A DNA stretch of 35,947 bases from Desulfatiglandales bacterium (GCA_030145585.1 JAQYVK010000109.1:1-35947); one strand, 5' to 3'. Positions 17,456 through 26,095 are shown, counted from the first letter of the stretch. The notes: generated by a model from the sequence alone, not told the origin. A program made the numbers and translations.

Positions 17456-17719
17456 GAGGATTCAAGGGGCCAAGGGTTCAAGGATCCGAGTGAACTGAAA
17501 AGGCCCTTCAAAGCGGTTTGAATCAGGAACACAGAATTTGCTATATGGAATACTGGTAGGAATCAAGGGACGAGGGGCCGTGTACTCACAAAAAGAACCA
17601 TAGAATATTGAAGGGAAGAGAAAACTTTTTCATTTATTGTTCTTTGATCTGAATTCGATATTCGGTTCATACTCGCCGGTAGTGTGGCGGGTAATGTTCA
17701 CTTGACCCCTTGAATCCTC
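17456..17719. repeat. Inverted-repeat-bounded spacer before the transaldolase gene
   Basis: The gene-free stretch 17388-17777 carries a 19-bp inverted repeat with one mismatch: 17456-17474 (GAGGATTCAAGGGGCCAAG) against 17701-17719. The arms enclose about 226 bp with no credible reading frame. Related CAAGGGGTC-GAGGATT words recur near 32162 and 35730, suggesting a dispersed low-complexity repeat family. I see no transposase and no clear target duplication. Confidence 0.5.
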
Positions 17720-17777
17720 GAATCCTTGAATCCATTCTCTCAATTTATTGAGAGAATAAAAACTGGAAGGAGATCCA

Positions 17778-18419
17778 ATGAAATTTTTTATAGACACGGC
17801 AAATATTGAAGAGATAAAGAAGGCCAATGATCTTGGGTTGCTGGACGGTGTCACCACAAATCCCACTCTGGTTTCCCGGGAGGGGCGAGAGTTTAAAGAG
17901 TTGATCAAAGAGATATGCAGTATCGTGGAGGGTCCGGTTAACGCGGAAGTTGTGAGCACGGATGCAGAAGGAATGCTGCAAGAAGCAAGAGAGCTTGTTA
18001 CAATTGCTGACAACATCGTGGTCAAGATCCCTTTGATCAAAGAGGGGTTAAGAGCGGTCAAGACTCTGTCCGGGGAAGGTATCAGAACCAACGTTACCCT
18101 CTGTTTCTCCCCCATCCAGGCCTTGATGGCCGCCAAGGCAGGGGCATCCTATATAAGCCCCTTTGTTGGAAGGTTGGATGATATCAGTCACACAGGGATG
18201 GATCTGGTCGAACAGATCGTCACGATCTACGATAATTATGGATTTCATACGGAAGTTATTGTTGCCAGTATCCGGAACCCCGTTCATGTCCTCGATGCTG
18301 CTCTTATGGGCGCAGATATTTCCACAGTTCCCTACAAAGTTATGGAGCAGTTGATTAAACACCCCTTGACGAATATCGGGCTTGAGAGTTTTCTGGCAGA
18401 TTGGAAAAAGATGGGCTAG
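17778..18419 (+). CDS. tal: Small (TalC/FSA-type) transaldolase
   Basis: This 213-residue single-domain TIM-barrel aldolase belongs to the transaldolase/fructose-6-phosphate aldolase subfamily of the non-oxidative pentose phosphate pathway. [10 protein letters not shown] is at 6-15 and [11 protein letters not shown] at 26-36. The Schiff-base lysine is K83 (VVKIPL). PFVGRLDD at 128-135 has F129 where fructose-6-phosphate aldolases have Tyr, favouring transaldolase activity. AAGGAGA precedes ATG 17778. It appears to be a single gene and ends in TAG. Confidence 0.94.
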   Translation: MKFFIDTANIEEIKKANDLGLLDGVTTNPTLVSREGREFKELIKEICSIVEGPVNAEVVSTDAEGMLQEARELVTIADNIVVKIPLIKEGLRAVKTLSGEGIRTNVTLCFSPIQALMAAKAGASYISPFVGRLDDISHTGMDLVEQIVTIYDNYGFHTEVIVASIRNPVHVLDAALMGADISTVPYKVMEQLIKHPLTNIGLESFLADWKKMG

Positions 18420-18504
18420 AGATGTATTTGAAAAAGCGAATCCCCTGATTGAGCGAAAGTTGAGGATGCCCCAGGTCCGAGGCGTCCAAGGGCGAATGCC
18501 GTAT

Positions 18505-18633
18505 GCTGCTGCGAAGCAGCAGCCATCTACATGCGAGCTTTGGCATGCGCTTGTGTACAACAAGCGCCGGAGATAGGGTACCCTGCTGTTCGTAAGAACA
18601 GCCGCTTTCCCGGAGGTTCACCTACCTTGTAGG
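18505..18633. repeat. Tandem stem-loop array 3
   Basis: The 300-bp gap between the transaldolase and lytic transglycosylase genes holds consecutive hairpins: 18505-18512/18516-18523 (8 bp, GAA loop), 18547-18554/18560-18567 (8 bp, GTACA loop), 18585-18591/18596-18602 (7 bp, GTAA tetraloop) and 18621-18625/18629-18633 (5 bp, CTT loop). The 7-bp stem GCTGTTC/GAACAGC is identical to one in array 1 (3429-3446), with a different loop. No gene is seen, and 18634-18720 is AT-rich without clear structure. Confidence 0.55.
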
Positions 18634-18720
18634 CGTAGACAAAAATGGAGAAAATAAAGAACTTTTATTACTCATAATTACGGTGGATACGAATTAGACA
18701 TAAAAAACGGTGAAAAGATT

Positions 18721-19341
18721 TTGATTTGTTTTTATCATAACACTTCTCGATTTAGTTTACGATCAATTAGGGTGATGCTCCCCTTTGTCTTTAGTGCGGC
18801 GATTTTATTATTCCTATCGAAACCCGCTTCCGCTGATATCTATCGATACCAGGATGAGCAGGGGGTCTGGCATTTTACAAACGTCAAGAGCGACAAGCGA
18901 TACAAGCTGTACTTCAGGTCTTCTGCTAGGGAGCCGACCGAATACATAAAGGAATATGAGGGGCTCATACAACAGGCCTCAAAAAAATTCAGTGTAGATC
19001 CCTACCTGGTCAAGGCTGTCATAAAGGCCGAATCCGACTTTGACTACCAGGCGGTTTCCACTAAAGGTGCTCAGGGGCTCATGCAATTGATGCCGGAAAC
19101 CGCTGATGACATGGAAGTAGCGGACCCTTTCAACCCGGAAGAGAATATTTTAGGAGGAACACGCTATCTTGGTCTCTTGCTGGAGCGCTACAAAAACGAT
19201 AAAAATTTAGCCCTTGCAGCCTACAATGCGGGTCCTGAAAGGGTGGAGGAGTATAAGGGGATCCCTCCCTTTACTGAAACAAGAGAGTTTATTAAACGGG
19301 TACTAAATTATTATCAAGCGTACCAGAACGGTACGAAATGA
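18721..19341 (+). CDS. Secreted lytic transglycosylase (SLT domain)
   Basis: This 206-residue protein has a signal peptide ending KPASA at 38, then a short DUF4124-like stretch (DIYRYQDEQGVWHFTN, 39-54) and an SLT goose-lysozyme-like domain from about 84 to 200. The catalytic glutamate is E104 (VIKAESDF). GAQGLMQLMPETA (116-128) and AYNAGP (167-172) are family signatures. It should cleave peptidoglycan in the periplasm, releasing anhydro-muropeptides. TTG 18721 gives a signal peptide with an Arg-containing n-region; ATG 18775 is an alternative but lacks positive charges ahead of the hydrophobic core. The mature form lacks any lipobox. Confidence 0.88.
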   Translation: MICFYHNTSRFSLRSIRVMLPFVFSAAILLFLSKPASADIYRYQDEQGVWHFTNVKSDKRYKLYFRSSAREPTEYIKEYEGLIQQASKKFSVDPYLVKAVIKAESDFDYQAVSTKGAQGLMQLMPETADDMEVADPFNPEENILGGTRYLGLLLERYKNDKNLALAAYNAGPERVEEYKGIPPFTETREFIKRVLNYYQAYQNGTK

Positions 19342-19419
19342 AAGCGTTCTTTATAGTCGACAGTGAAATCTGAACAGGTCTCCGGCCAATCCATAGAGGA
19401 AGCTGGAGGTGGAGGATGC

Positions 19420-19992
19420 ATGGAGCAAGACTCTCGGAAAGAGGTGATATCCAATTTACCAAATACACTGAGCCTCTTTCGGATGGTGTGTATTCCTGTC
19501 GTGGTTGTCTGTCTCACCTTTCAGGGAAGATGGGGAAGTTTCCTGGCCGCCCTGTTTTTGGGCATGGCCTTTATAACGGATATTCTTGATGGCTTCTATG
19601 CCCGGAAGTATGAGGCCGTGACGGTATTGGGTAAATTCCTCGATCCCCTGGCAGATAAAATCCTTGTCTCTTCCACGTTGATTATGCTCATGGCCCTTGA
19701 TCGAATTCCTGCTTGGGTTGTGATTCTTATCATCGCCCGGGAATTGGCAATCACAGGTCTGAGGAGCATCGCCGTTAGTGAGGGGGTGGTTATACAGGCC
19801 AGCTCTCTGGGAAAATACAAGACTATTTTTCAGTCGGTTGCCACCTTAGGCCTCTGTCTTCATTATGAATATTTCAAAATAGATTTCCATGTGGTGGGGA
19901 TGCTTTTTCTTTGGGTTGCTTTGATTTTGACACTATGGTCCGGGTGGGCCTATCTTCGACAGTTTAATAGGGTATTTTTCCCCTCGAGGTAA
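19420..19992 (+). CDS. pgsA: CDP-diacylglycerol-glycerol-3-phosphate 3-phosphatidyltransferase
   Basis: This 190-residue integral membrane enzyme makes phosphatidylglycerophosphate, the precursor of phosphatidylglycerol and cardiolipin. The CDP-alcohol phosphatidyltransferase signature is complete: D54, D57, G58, A61, R62, G71, D75 and D79. Hydrophobic segments follow the usual pattern of about five to six helices. The N-terminal SNLPNTLSLFRM is typical of PgsA. ATG 19420 follows GGAGGTGGAGG and is preferred; the frame is open to an upstream GTG at 19363 that adds a Gly-rich stretch unlike the family. Confidence 0.93.
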   Translation: MEQDSRKEVISNLPNTLSLFRMVCIPVVVVCLTFQGRWGSFLAALFLGMAFITDILDGFYARKYEAVTVLGKFLDPLADKILVSSTLIMLMALDRIPAWVVILIIARELAITGLRSIAVSEGVVIQASSLGKYKTIFQSVATLGLCLHYEYFKIDFHVVGMLFLWVALILTLWSGWAYLRQFNRVFFPSR

Positions 19993-20056
19993 TTAATTAA
20001 AAGGCATAAAGCACAGGGGTCATGGCTATTCGAGGTGCCTTTTTTCCCCTGCGCCT

Positions 20057-20107
20057 GCCGGTTGTGAAAAGTAGCCTTTACAACCGGCCGCCCTATGCCC
20101 TTTTTTT
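20057..20107 (+). terminator. Probable intrinsic terminator after pgsA
   Basis: Stem GCCGGTTGT (20057-20065) pairs with ACAACCGGC (20080-20088). After 12 nt there is a run of seven T at 20101-20107. The distance from stem to T-run is long, but an outer pairing of AAGGCAT (from about 19999) with ATGCCC (to 20100) would bring the T-run next to a larger folded structure. It separates pgsA from the tRNA promoter. Confidence 0.55.
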
Positions 20108-20109
20108 AT

Positions 20110-20137
20110 TTGACAAACCATTTTCAAACCATAGAAT
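20110..20137 (+). promoter_or_regulatory. Sigma70-type promoter of the tRNA pair
   Basis: TTGACA at 20110-20115, a 16-bp spacer and TAGAAT at 20132-20137 lie just upstream of tRNA-Gly, with an expected transcription start near 20144, a few bases before the mature tRNA 5' end at 20147. Confidence 0.75.
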
Positions 20138-20146
20138 AGGTTCCGT

Positions 20147-20222
20147 GCGGGAATAGCTCAGCTGGTAGAGCTCCACGTTGCCAACGTGGTTGTCGCGGGT
20201 TCGAGTCCCGTTTCCCGCTCCA
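20147..20222 (+). tRNA. tRNA-Gly (anticodon GCC)
   Basis: A full cloverleaf is visible. Acceptor arm GCGGGAA (20147-20153) pairs with TTCCCGC (20212-20218); then comes discriminator T and an encoded CCA (20220-20222). The D arm is GCTC-AGCTGGTA-GAGC. The anticodon stem CCACG/CGTGG holds loop TTGCCAA with anticodon GCC at 20180-20182. The T arm GCGGGTTCGAGTCCCGT is intact. It reads GGC and GGT glycine codons. Confidence 0.97.
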
Positions 20223-20263
20223 ATTGTCTGATTACAGTGCTCCGGCACTTTACCATTCTTTTG

Positions 20264-20339
20264 GGCGGCATAGCCAAGTGGCTAAGGCAGCGGTCTGCAA
20301 AACCGTTATTCACCAGTTCGAATCTGGTTGCCGCCTCCA
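20264..20339 (+). tRNA. tRNA-Cys (anticodon GCA)
   Basis: Acceptor arm GGCGGCA (20264-20270) pairs with TGCCGCC (20329-20335), followed by discriminator T and encoded CCA (20337-20339). The anticodon loop CTGCAAA carries GCA at 20297-20299, and the T arm CCAGTTCGAATCTGG is intact. It lies 41 bp after tRNA-Gly without a promoter of its own, so the two are probably cotranscribed. Confidence 0.97.
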
Positions 20340-20347
20340 GTAATATC

Positions 20348-20378
20348 AAAGGGTTAGCCTTTAGGGCTAACCCTTTTT
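20348..20378 (+). terminator. Intrinsic terminator of the tRNA transcript
   Basis: A perfect 12-bp stem, AAAGGGTTAGCC (20348-20359) with GGCTAACCCTTT (20365-20376), has a 5-nt loop and runs into TTTTT at 20374-20378. It lies 8 bp after the tRNA-Cys CCA. Confidence 0.9.
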
Positions 20379-20491
20379 GCTTCTATGGAAAAAGTCGGGA
20401 TCAGTCAGATTTGACCCCCAAAATGATATTATAAATAAGCTTTCATTTCATTCTTGATGATCACACCATTTAATGTGGGATCTTTCTAAAA

Positions 20492-20520
20492 TTGACAGAA
20501 AACCGCGTTTCACCTATATT
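20492..20520 (+). promoter_or_regulatory. Sigma70-type promoter before the MFS gene
   Basis: TTGACA (20492-20497), a 17-bp spacer and TATATT (20515-20520) form a near-consensus promoter, giving a leader of about 110 nt before the MFS start codon. The same hexamers with the same spacing occur at 34305-34333 in front of the TRAP permease gene. Confidence 0.7.
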
Positions 20521-20635
20521 GCTTTAAATCACTAAAAATCCTGTGAATTTCCTTTCAGTTTGCCCTTGTCTGGGCTATGGGCTTTAACAAAGGTAGGGAT
20601 AAACATGTCGGGTTTGCATTGAAAAAAGAAGTGTA

Positions 20636-21859
20636 GTGAAAGCAAAATACTTTTACGGCTACAACATCGTGGCGGCCAGTTTCGTCATCCAGGGAATGAG
20701 CATCGGCTCATTGGTCACCTATGGCGTCTTCTTCAAAGAGTTCCAGAGTGAGTTCGGGTGGTCTCGGACAATGATATCGGGTGCTTCGGCGTTGAACTAC
20801 TTAATCACGGGTTTAGGTGGAATCCTTGTTGGTAGGCTTAACGACAAGATTGGTCCGAAGATGGTCATCACAACGACAGGTATTTTTCTTGGGCTTGCGT
20901 TCCTGCTAATGTCTTTCCTACAGGAGCCATGGCAGCTTTACTTGATCTACGGCGTATTGGCAGGTATCGGCATCAGCACGACTGACATCATCACTCTATC
21001 CACAGTGGCGCGGTGGTTCATAAAGCGCCGGGGCATGATTTCTGGGATTGTTAAGGTTGGCACAGGGTTTGGCCAACTCGTAATGCCATTGATTGCGGTA
21101 GCTCTCATCTCAGCTTACGGTTGGCGACACTCCTACCTCTATATGGCGGCCGCCAACCTTGCGATAATCTTAGTGGCAGCCCAGGTATTGCGCCGTGACC
21201 CACAGGGAATGGGACTACTCCCCAATGGTGACAGCCATGAGAACTTAGCAGCATCAGAGAGAACTGCGGAATCGGGCGTGACGCTGAGTGCGGCCTTGGA
21301 GATGAAGCAGTTCTGGATTATCTGTATGGCTTGGTTCACCGTTTTTTTCTGCCTCCTTACAATTATAGTACATATCGTACCACACGCCAGGGACCTAGGC
21401 CTGTCACCTGCAACAGCAGCTGGAGTCCTCTCGACGATTGGTGGCGTAAGCATGTTAGGCCGGATTGTAATGGGCACGGCGAATGACAGGATTGGTGGGA
21501 AAGGCTCATTGATTCTCTGTTACATTGTGTTGCTCTGTGGACTCATTTGGTTGCAGGTTGCAAGCAATGTGTGGATGCTATTCCTGTTTGCGGCGATTTA
21601 CGGCTTTGTTCACGGCGCCTTCTTTACGGTCCTGTCTCCTACCGTAGCCGAGTTTTTCGGGACCTTATCACATGGGGTGCTATTCGGTATCATCCTATTT
21701 AGCGGAACGGTAGGCGGTTCTGTTGGCCCACTTATAGCAGGTCGTATCTTTGACACGACTGGAAGCTATCAGATCGCATTTATCGTGCTTACTGGCATGG
21801 CCGCAATAGGCTTAGCTCTGATTACCTTGCTGAAGCCGCTGCAGAAGTCTGACTCCTAA
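20636..21859 (+). CDS. MFS transporter (monocarboxylate/oxalate-formate antiporter type)
   Basis: This 407-residue major facilitator has about 12 hydrophobic helices in two halves. The loop after helix 2 reads GRLNDKIGPK, the MFS signature, with a counterpart GTANDRIGGKG in the second half. The N-terminus FYGYNIVAASFVIQGMSIGSLVTYGVFF resembles the monocarboxylate/oxalate:formate antiporter families, so a small organic acid is the likely substrate; the exact one is unknown. It starts with GTG 20636 without a strong ribosome-binding site. A near-consensus promoter lies upstream. It is the first gene of the accessory region and could export or import the substrate or product of the flavoprotein quartet that follows. 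Confidence 0.88.
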   Translation: MKAKYFYGYNIVAASFVIQGMSIGSLVTYGVFFKEFQSEFGWSRTMISGASALNYLITGLGGILVGRLNDKIGPKMVITTTGIFLGLAFLLMSFLQEPWQLYLIYGVLAGIGISTTDIITLSTVARWFIKRRGMISGIVKVGTGFGQLVMPLIAVALISAYGWRHSYLYMAAANLAIILVAAQVLRRDPQGMGLLPNGDSHENLAASERTAESGVTLSAALEMKQFWIICMAWFTVFFCLLTIIVHIVPHARDLGLSPATAAGVLSTIGGVSMLGRIVMGTANDRIGGKGSLILCYIVLLCGLIWLQVASNVWMLFLFAAIYGFVHGAFFTVLSPTVAEFFGTLSHGVLFGIILFSGTVGGSVGPLIAGRIFDTTGSYQIAFIVLTGMAAIGLALITLLKPLQKSDS

Positions 21860-22045
21860 CAGGCTGTTTTTTGTGGGTTTTTAGATCGATGAGGCAAACC
21901 ACATTGACAACCTCTCACGATTGTGTCTAACTAAAACGTATTCTATTGTTAATTAGAATCTCGCCTCAAACTTCTTCCCTTTGATAAGGTGACAGAAGGA
22001 GAAAACGTCTGTCTCCAAAGTGCAGTGGACAAAGGAGGTCGGCAC

Positions 22046-22300
22046 GTGTTTAACCCTATTGTTTTTGACCAGAAAGCATGCAATGCATGCAATGTTTGTG
22101 TGGATGTGTGCACCATGGACATTCTCGCCCCCAACCCGGAGAAGGGCAAGCCGCCGGTCGTCCTCTACCCGGACGAATGTGAGTATGACGGCAGTTGTTG
22201 GACCCATTGCCCCAGCAGGGATAAAGGGGCGATCGACATTGTGATGCCGCTGTCCATGAGGGCCTCTATCTTGAGAGGGGCCAAGGAGGGGCAAAAATGA
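22046..22300 (+). CDS. Dicluster ferredoxin-like (AprB-like) subunit, first copy
   Basis: This 84-residue protein starts at GTG 22046, 6 bp after a perfect AAAGGAGGT (22031-22039). The first cluster motif is canonical: C12, C15, C18, C22. The second is C45-x2-D48-x2-C51-x3-C55-P, with Asp where the second cysteine belongs. The layout resembles a shortened AprB, the iron-sulfur subunit of adenylylsulfate reductase. It lacks Trp after the first Cys of the second cluster (Glu46). It overlaps the next flavoprotein gene by 4 bp (ATGA), so the two products are very likely partners. The protein is cytoplasmic, with no signal peptide. A weak TTGACA at 21904 without a clear -10 could mark a separate promoter. 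Confidence 0.86.
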   Translation: MFNPIVFDQKACNACNVCVDVCTMDILAPNPEKGKPPVVLYPDECEYDGSCWTHCPSRDKGAIDIVMPLSMRASILRGAKEGQK

Positions 22301-24054
22301 ATTCACAAATAAAAGTCGTCCCCATTGAAACGGACGTGTTGATCATTGGGGGCGGGCTAGCAGGGTGCATGGCGGCGATTAAGGCGCGTGAGTACGGGGT
22401 GAGGGTGACTATTGCGGAAAAGGCCAACACGGTGAGCAGCGGGTGCGCCGGTTCCGGAATAGATCACATGTGGGCCTACCTCCCCACGATTCACCCGGAG
22501 ATAGGTTGGTCCATCGAAGACCTGGTTGAGGATCACAGTGAGGGCATGTCAGGAGGACTGGTGGACAAGGACCTGCTCTATTTCGTTGCGAGTCAGGCCT
22601 TCGACAGGGTTTTGGATCTCGAAAAGTTTGGCATCAACTTCAGGTATAAGGACAGCAAGCTTCCGGATGGATTCAGAGTGGTCCCCCAGTTTCATAGCGT
22701 ACCGGACGCCCTCAATTTTGATGGAAGGTACATCAAGAAATATCTCACCAAAGAGACGAAGAAGCGAGGTGTCACCATTGTGAACCGTGTGATGATTACT
22801 GATCTTCTCACAACGGATGGTCAAGTGTCCGGAGCGCTGGGTATTGGGACACGTGACGAGGAAATCTACTCTTTTAGTGCGAAATCGGTCGTTTTCTGTA
22901 CCGGCAGGGTAGGTCGGCTGAGCAAGGCGGTGACCGGGGTGTGGGGGAACTCCTCATCACCCCTTACCGAAACCGGGGACGGTCGGGCCATGGCCCTTCG
23001 AGCGGGACTCCCGCTCATCAACATGGAGTTTTTCCCTCCTCCGAACCCTTTTGCCATGGGGAACTGCGAAGTAAACTTGGGGGCGCCGAGAAATACCCTT
23101 TTCCCGGCCGGCTCCATCACGGGACCAAACGGGGAAGTGATTGTGCCCCGGACAGAATTTTATGATTGGGATAAGCTGGGCCGCGAAAAAGTGGATCCTG
23201 CTGAAACCAGGAAACGCTGGCTGGCGGAACGCCGGAAGGCCAAACCACAGTATGCAAAACTTCACAAGGAAGGCAAAAGTCCCTTTTACTTGGACCTGAC
23301 CGATGCCACGGATGAGGAAGTAGAATACGTCGAGTGGTCCATCAGTAACGAGGGAAGAGGGTATCGGTTTTTGGAGTACATGAAGAAGCATGAAGACTTC
23401 AATTTCAGGAGAGACAAAATTGAGTTTACCCCGACAACGCGCGGTATGGCCAGCACGGCCTCCTCCGGGTTGATGGTCAATCTGGACATGGAAACCGGGA
23501 TCGGTGGTCTTTTTGCCGCAGGTGATGACGTGGGCGGGGTCCCATGGAAATCCGCCCCAGGCGCTGTGACCATGGGGTGGCGTGCAGGGGAAATGGCTGC
23601 AAACAGAGCCAGTACGCAGAAGGAATTTCTGGGGGTGGACGGGGAAAGGCTCGAAGCTCTGAAAGCCCTCTGTACCGAAATGCTTCAAGGTGGCAGAGGT
23701 CATCACTGGCGCGAAGTGGAACTGGCAGTTCAAAACGTCATGGATTATTACTGTGGGGATGTACGTACCGGATCGTTACTGAGTCGGGGCATCGAACGGC
23801 TAGGCCACATCAAGGCGGAGGTATCTTACAACGCCACAAACGCCCATGAACTGATGCGCTGCATGGAGGTTCGGTCCCTTGCGGAAAACGCGGACTTGAT
23901 TATGAGGTCGTCGCTGGAGAGGAAGGAAACAAGAAAGCTTCCCTCTTTTGTCAGAACCGATTTTCCGGAACAGGATGACCTGAACTGGCTGGCCTTCTTG
24001 TCCGTCAGGCTTCAGGATGGAAGACTCCGGTTTGAAAGGCTTCCCATTACGTAA
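22297..24054 (+). CDS. AprA-like FAD-dependent oxidoreductase, first copy
   Basis: This 585-residue flavoprotein belongs to the fumarate reductase/succinate dehydrogenase superfamily, closest by eye to AprA, the catalytic subunit of adenylylsulfate reductase. FAD binding is shown by IIGGGLAG (16-23), E41 at the end of beta-2 and GLFAAGDDVGG in the C-terminal FAD half. The C-terminus carries an AprA-like signature: RKET 542-545, RTDFPE 553-558, W564. The APS-contacting Arg and His expected in AprA do not appear at the matching places, and GIDHMW (54-59) replaces the AprA SAINTY. No signal peptide or heme motif is present, so it is cytoplasmic and probably takes electrons from, or gives them to, the overlapping ferredoxin. 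The substrate is unknown. Confidence 0.86.
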   Translation: MNSQIKVVPIETDVLIIGGGLAGCMAAIKAREYGVRVTIAEKANTVSSGCAGSGIDHMWAYLPTIHPEIGWSIEDLVEDHSEGMSGGLVDKDLLYFVASQAFDRVLDLEKFGINFRYKDSKLPDGFRVVPQFHSVPDALNFDGRYIKKYLTKETKKRGVTIVNRVMITDLLTTDGQVSGALGIGTRDEEIYSFSAKSVVFCTGRVGRLSKAVTGVWGNSSSPLTETGDGRAMALRAGLPLINMEFFPPPNPFAMGNCEVNLGAPRNTLFPAGSITGPNGEVIVPRTEFYDWDKLGREKVDPAETRKRWLAERRKAKPQYAKLHKEGKSPFYLDLTDATDEEVEYVEWSISNEGRGYRFLEYMKKHEDFNFRRDKIEFTPTTRGMASTASSGLMVNLDMETGIGGLFAAGDDVGGVPWKSAPGAVTMGWRAGEMAANRASTQKEFLGVDGERLEALKALCTEMLQGGRGHHWREVELAVQNVMDYYCGDVRTGSLLSRGIERLGHIKAEVSYNATNAHELMRCMEVRSLAENADLIMRSSLERKETRKLPSFVRTDFPEQDDLNWLAFLSVRLQDGRLRFERLPIT

Positions 24055-24121
24055 CGAAAACCTGCCCTCCCTGAGGGTAGCAGTATAAAACCCATTATTA
24101 TTATCAGAAAGGGGGTCATTC

Positions 24122-26095
24122 ATGGATAGTTTGGCTGAATATGCGAATGCGGGGGTAACCGTCAAGTGGCCATATCCCATTCGTTATGGAGAAGAGAAGG
24201 AGGTTACCGGAGATGTCCTGGTGCTTGGAGGCGGGATAGCCGGCTGCTGGGCAGCCATATCGGCGGCCAAAAAAGGGGCCAATGTGGTCCTCGTTGAAAG
24301 AGCTGCGACAATAGCCAGCGGTTCTGGTGGGCCGGGTTGTGATCACTGGAGCCTTGCCATAACCGGTAACCCAGCCTGCCCCCTGACCGCCGAAGAAGTA
24401 AGTGAAGCGATCATTGATTCGTTGGAAGGACATTACAACGGGATATCCACCTATCTCACGGCCCGAGAGAGCTACGACACCCTCTTAGAACTGGAAAAAA
24501 TGGGGGCCAAGATCAGGGACACGGAGGATGAGTTTAAGGGGGCAGCGTTCAGGGATGAAGAGACCAAGCTCCTGTATGCCTATGATTACACCAACAAGTT
24601 CACGGTTCGGGTCTGGGGCAACACTTTTAAACCGGCCCTGTATAAAGAGTGTAAGCGATTGGGTGTGAGCATACAAGACAGGGTGATGGCGACAGGCCTG
24701 TTGACCGAGGGGGGGAACGAAGGAAACCGGGTGATTGGTGCGATGGGGGTCAATGTGCGAACCGGAGAATTCATGGTCTTTAAGGCCAAGGCCACCGTTA
24801 TGTGTACCGCTAGGTCAACGCGTGTCTGGTATTCTCCCACGGAAGAGACAGGGCTCTATTATTTATCACCCCCAACAGCCGGAGGTTCGACCATGGCCTG
24901 GCGGGCCGGGGCCGAGTTTACCATGATGGAAAAAACCCACCAGGCGGGTACAATGATAGTCGGGCCCTGCCATGGGGCCGCCCATCCGGGCAACACATGG
25001 TTTCCGGCCACTATGGTTGATGCCAAGGGGAAGGAAATTCCCTATGTCGACCGGGACAACAACGTCCTGAAGACGGTGGGAGAACGGAACCGCCCATCAC
25101 CGGGCCAAAAATTCATGTTGCCGGACCACTATAGGACCGATGAATATGATTTCATCCCCCCGGGGACCATGACCATCGAAGAGATGGTGGAAAAGGGCGA
25201 ATACACCCTCCCCCTATTTGCGGATTTGACCCGCATGCCTGAGGAGGAGCGGCGTGTGATCTTCGGGCTCATGGTGGGCCAAGAGTCAAAAAGCAGATCG
25301 ACTTACAAGTATTATACCGAAGCAGGGTTTGATCCGGAAAAGGATATGCTTCAAGGGTTCCAGTTTATTGCGCCGTACGCCTACGGCATTACAGGGGTAG
25401 GAAGACGGTCGCCAACATATGCGTCCGCTCTGGGCTCGCGAAATGTCCGGACCGCTTACGGGGGAGGTCTTGTAGTCGACTGGGATTTGAGGACCTCACT
25501 GGATGGCCTCTATGCAGCCGGTTGGAGCATTTTTTCAGGCGGTGCGCATCCTGAGGCGGCCTGTACGGGAAAATACGCCGGCAGACATGCCGCCGAATTC
25601 GCAACGGGAATATCCCAGGGTGATGTTGATCGGAAACAAGTAGAGAATGAAATGCGCCGAATCTATGGCTCCACGAAGAGAAATGAAGGCATTGACTGGA
25701 AGGAACTGAATCATGGCATCAATAAGGTCATGCAGGTCTATTGCGGGGAGCCCAAAGGCGACGAACTCATGAAACTGGGCCTCGATTTGCTCGAGGACCT
25801 AAAATGGGAAACAGATACTCGCAGTTTTTCAACCGATCCTCACAAGCTATCGAGAATGATCGAGACTATGGAGATACTGACGACTGCTGAAATGATCCTG
25901 CATGCCTCCATGGCACGGAAGGCGAGCAGCAAGTACCTCGGTTTCAAGCGATGGGATTATCCTACCATGGATCCGGAAGAATGGCGCAAGTTTATTACCA
26001 TTAAACAGGAAGCCGGGCAGGTCAAGTTGGGTGAACTTCCCTTGAGGTATTGGGGAGATCTTGCGGAAAACTATGAAGCCCATTGTCTTTTGTAA
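24122..26095 (+). CDS. AprA-like FAD-dependent oxidoreductase, second copy
   Basis: This 657-residue protein is a paralog of the preceding flavoprotein but clearly diverged. The dinucleotide motif VLGGGIAG is at 34-41 with E59, GCDHWS at 72-77 shares the DH pair of the first copy, and GLYAAG marks the C-terminal FAD site. Near the end, ARKASSKYLGF, RWDYPTMDPEEW and LPLRYWG parallel the AprA tail. Residues 1-30 are a extra leader before the Rossmann fold. GGGGG lies 5-9 bp upstream of ATG 24122; the gap to the first copy is 67 bp. Typical AprA catalytic residues are absent. It may form a heterodimer with the first flavoprotein or a second enzyme with the second ferredoxin. Confidence 0.86.
   Translation: MDSLAEYANAGVTVKWPYPIRYGEEKEVTGDVLVLGGGIAGCWAAISAAKKGANVVLVERAATIASGSGGPGCDHWSLAITGNPACPLTAEEVSEAIIDSLEGHYNGISTYLTARESYDTLLELEKMGAKIRDTEDEFKGAAFRDEETKLLYAYDYTNKFTVRVWGNTFKPALYKECKRLGVSIQDRVMATGLLTEGGNEGNRVIGAMGVNVRTGEFMVFKAKATVMCTARSTRVWYSPTEETGLYYLSPPTAGGSTMAWRAGAEFTMMEKTHQAGTMIVGPCHGAAHPGNTWFPATMVDAKGKEIPYVDRDNNVLKTVGERNRPSPGQKFMLPDHYRTDEYDFIPPGTMTIEEMVEKGEYTLPLFADLTRMPEEERRVIFGLMVGQESKSRSTYKYYTEAGFDPEKDMLQGFQFIAPYAYGITGVGRRSPTYASALGSRNVRTAYGGGLVVDWDLRTSLDGLYAAGWSIFSGGAHPEAACTGKYAGRHAAEFATGISQGDVDRKQVENEMRRIYGSTKRNEGIDWKELNHGINKVMQVYCGEPKGDELMKLGLDLLEDLKWETDTRSFSTDPHKLSRMIETMEILTTAEMILHASMARKASSKYLGFKRWDYPTMDPEEWRKFITIKQEAGQVKLGELPLRYWGDLAENYEAHCLL

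Noticed and set aside
20379-20491. Possible mobile-element scar after the tRNA pair (TCAGTCAGATTTGACCCCC)
   Set aside because: tRNA genes are common integration sites and the accessory region starts here, but I find no integrase, no tRNA 3'-end duplication and no second copy of the motif.
20636-21859. Recent horizontal transfer of the MFS gene
   Set aside because: Base composition by eye does not differ clearly from neighbours and there are no flanking mobile genes; a codon-usage calculation would be needed.
21904-21935. TTGACA upstream of the first ferredoxin as a separate promoter
   Set aside because: No convincing -10 hexamer lies 16-18 bp downstream; kept only as a weak possibility.
22957-23733. 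Antisense frame of 258 residues within the first flavoprotein gene
   Set aside because: Shadow of a strongly supported coding region; low-complexity composition.
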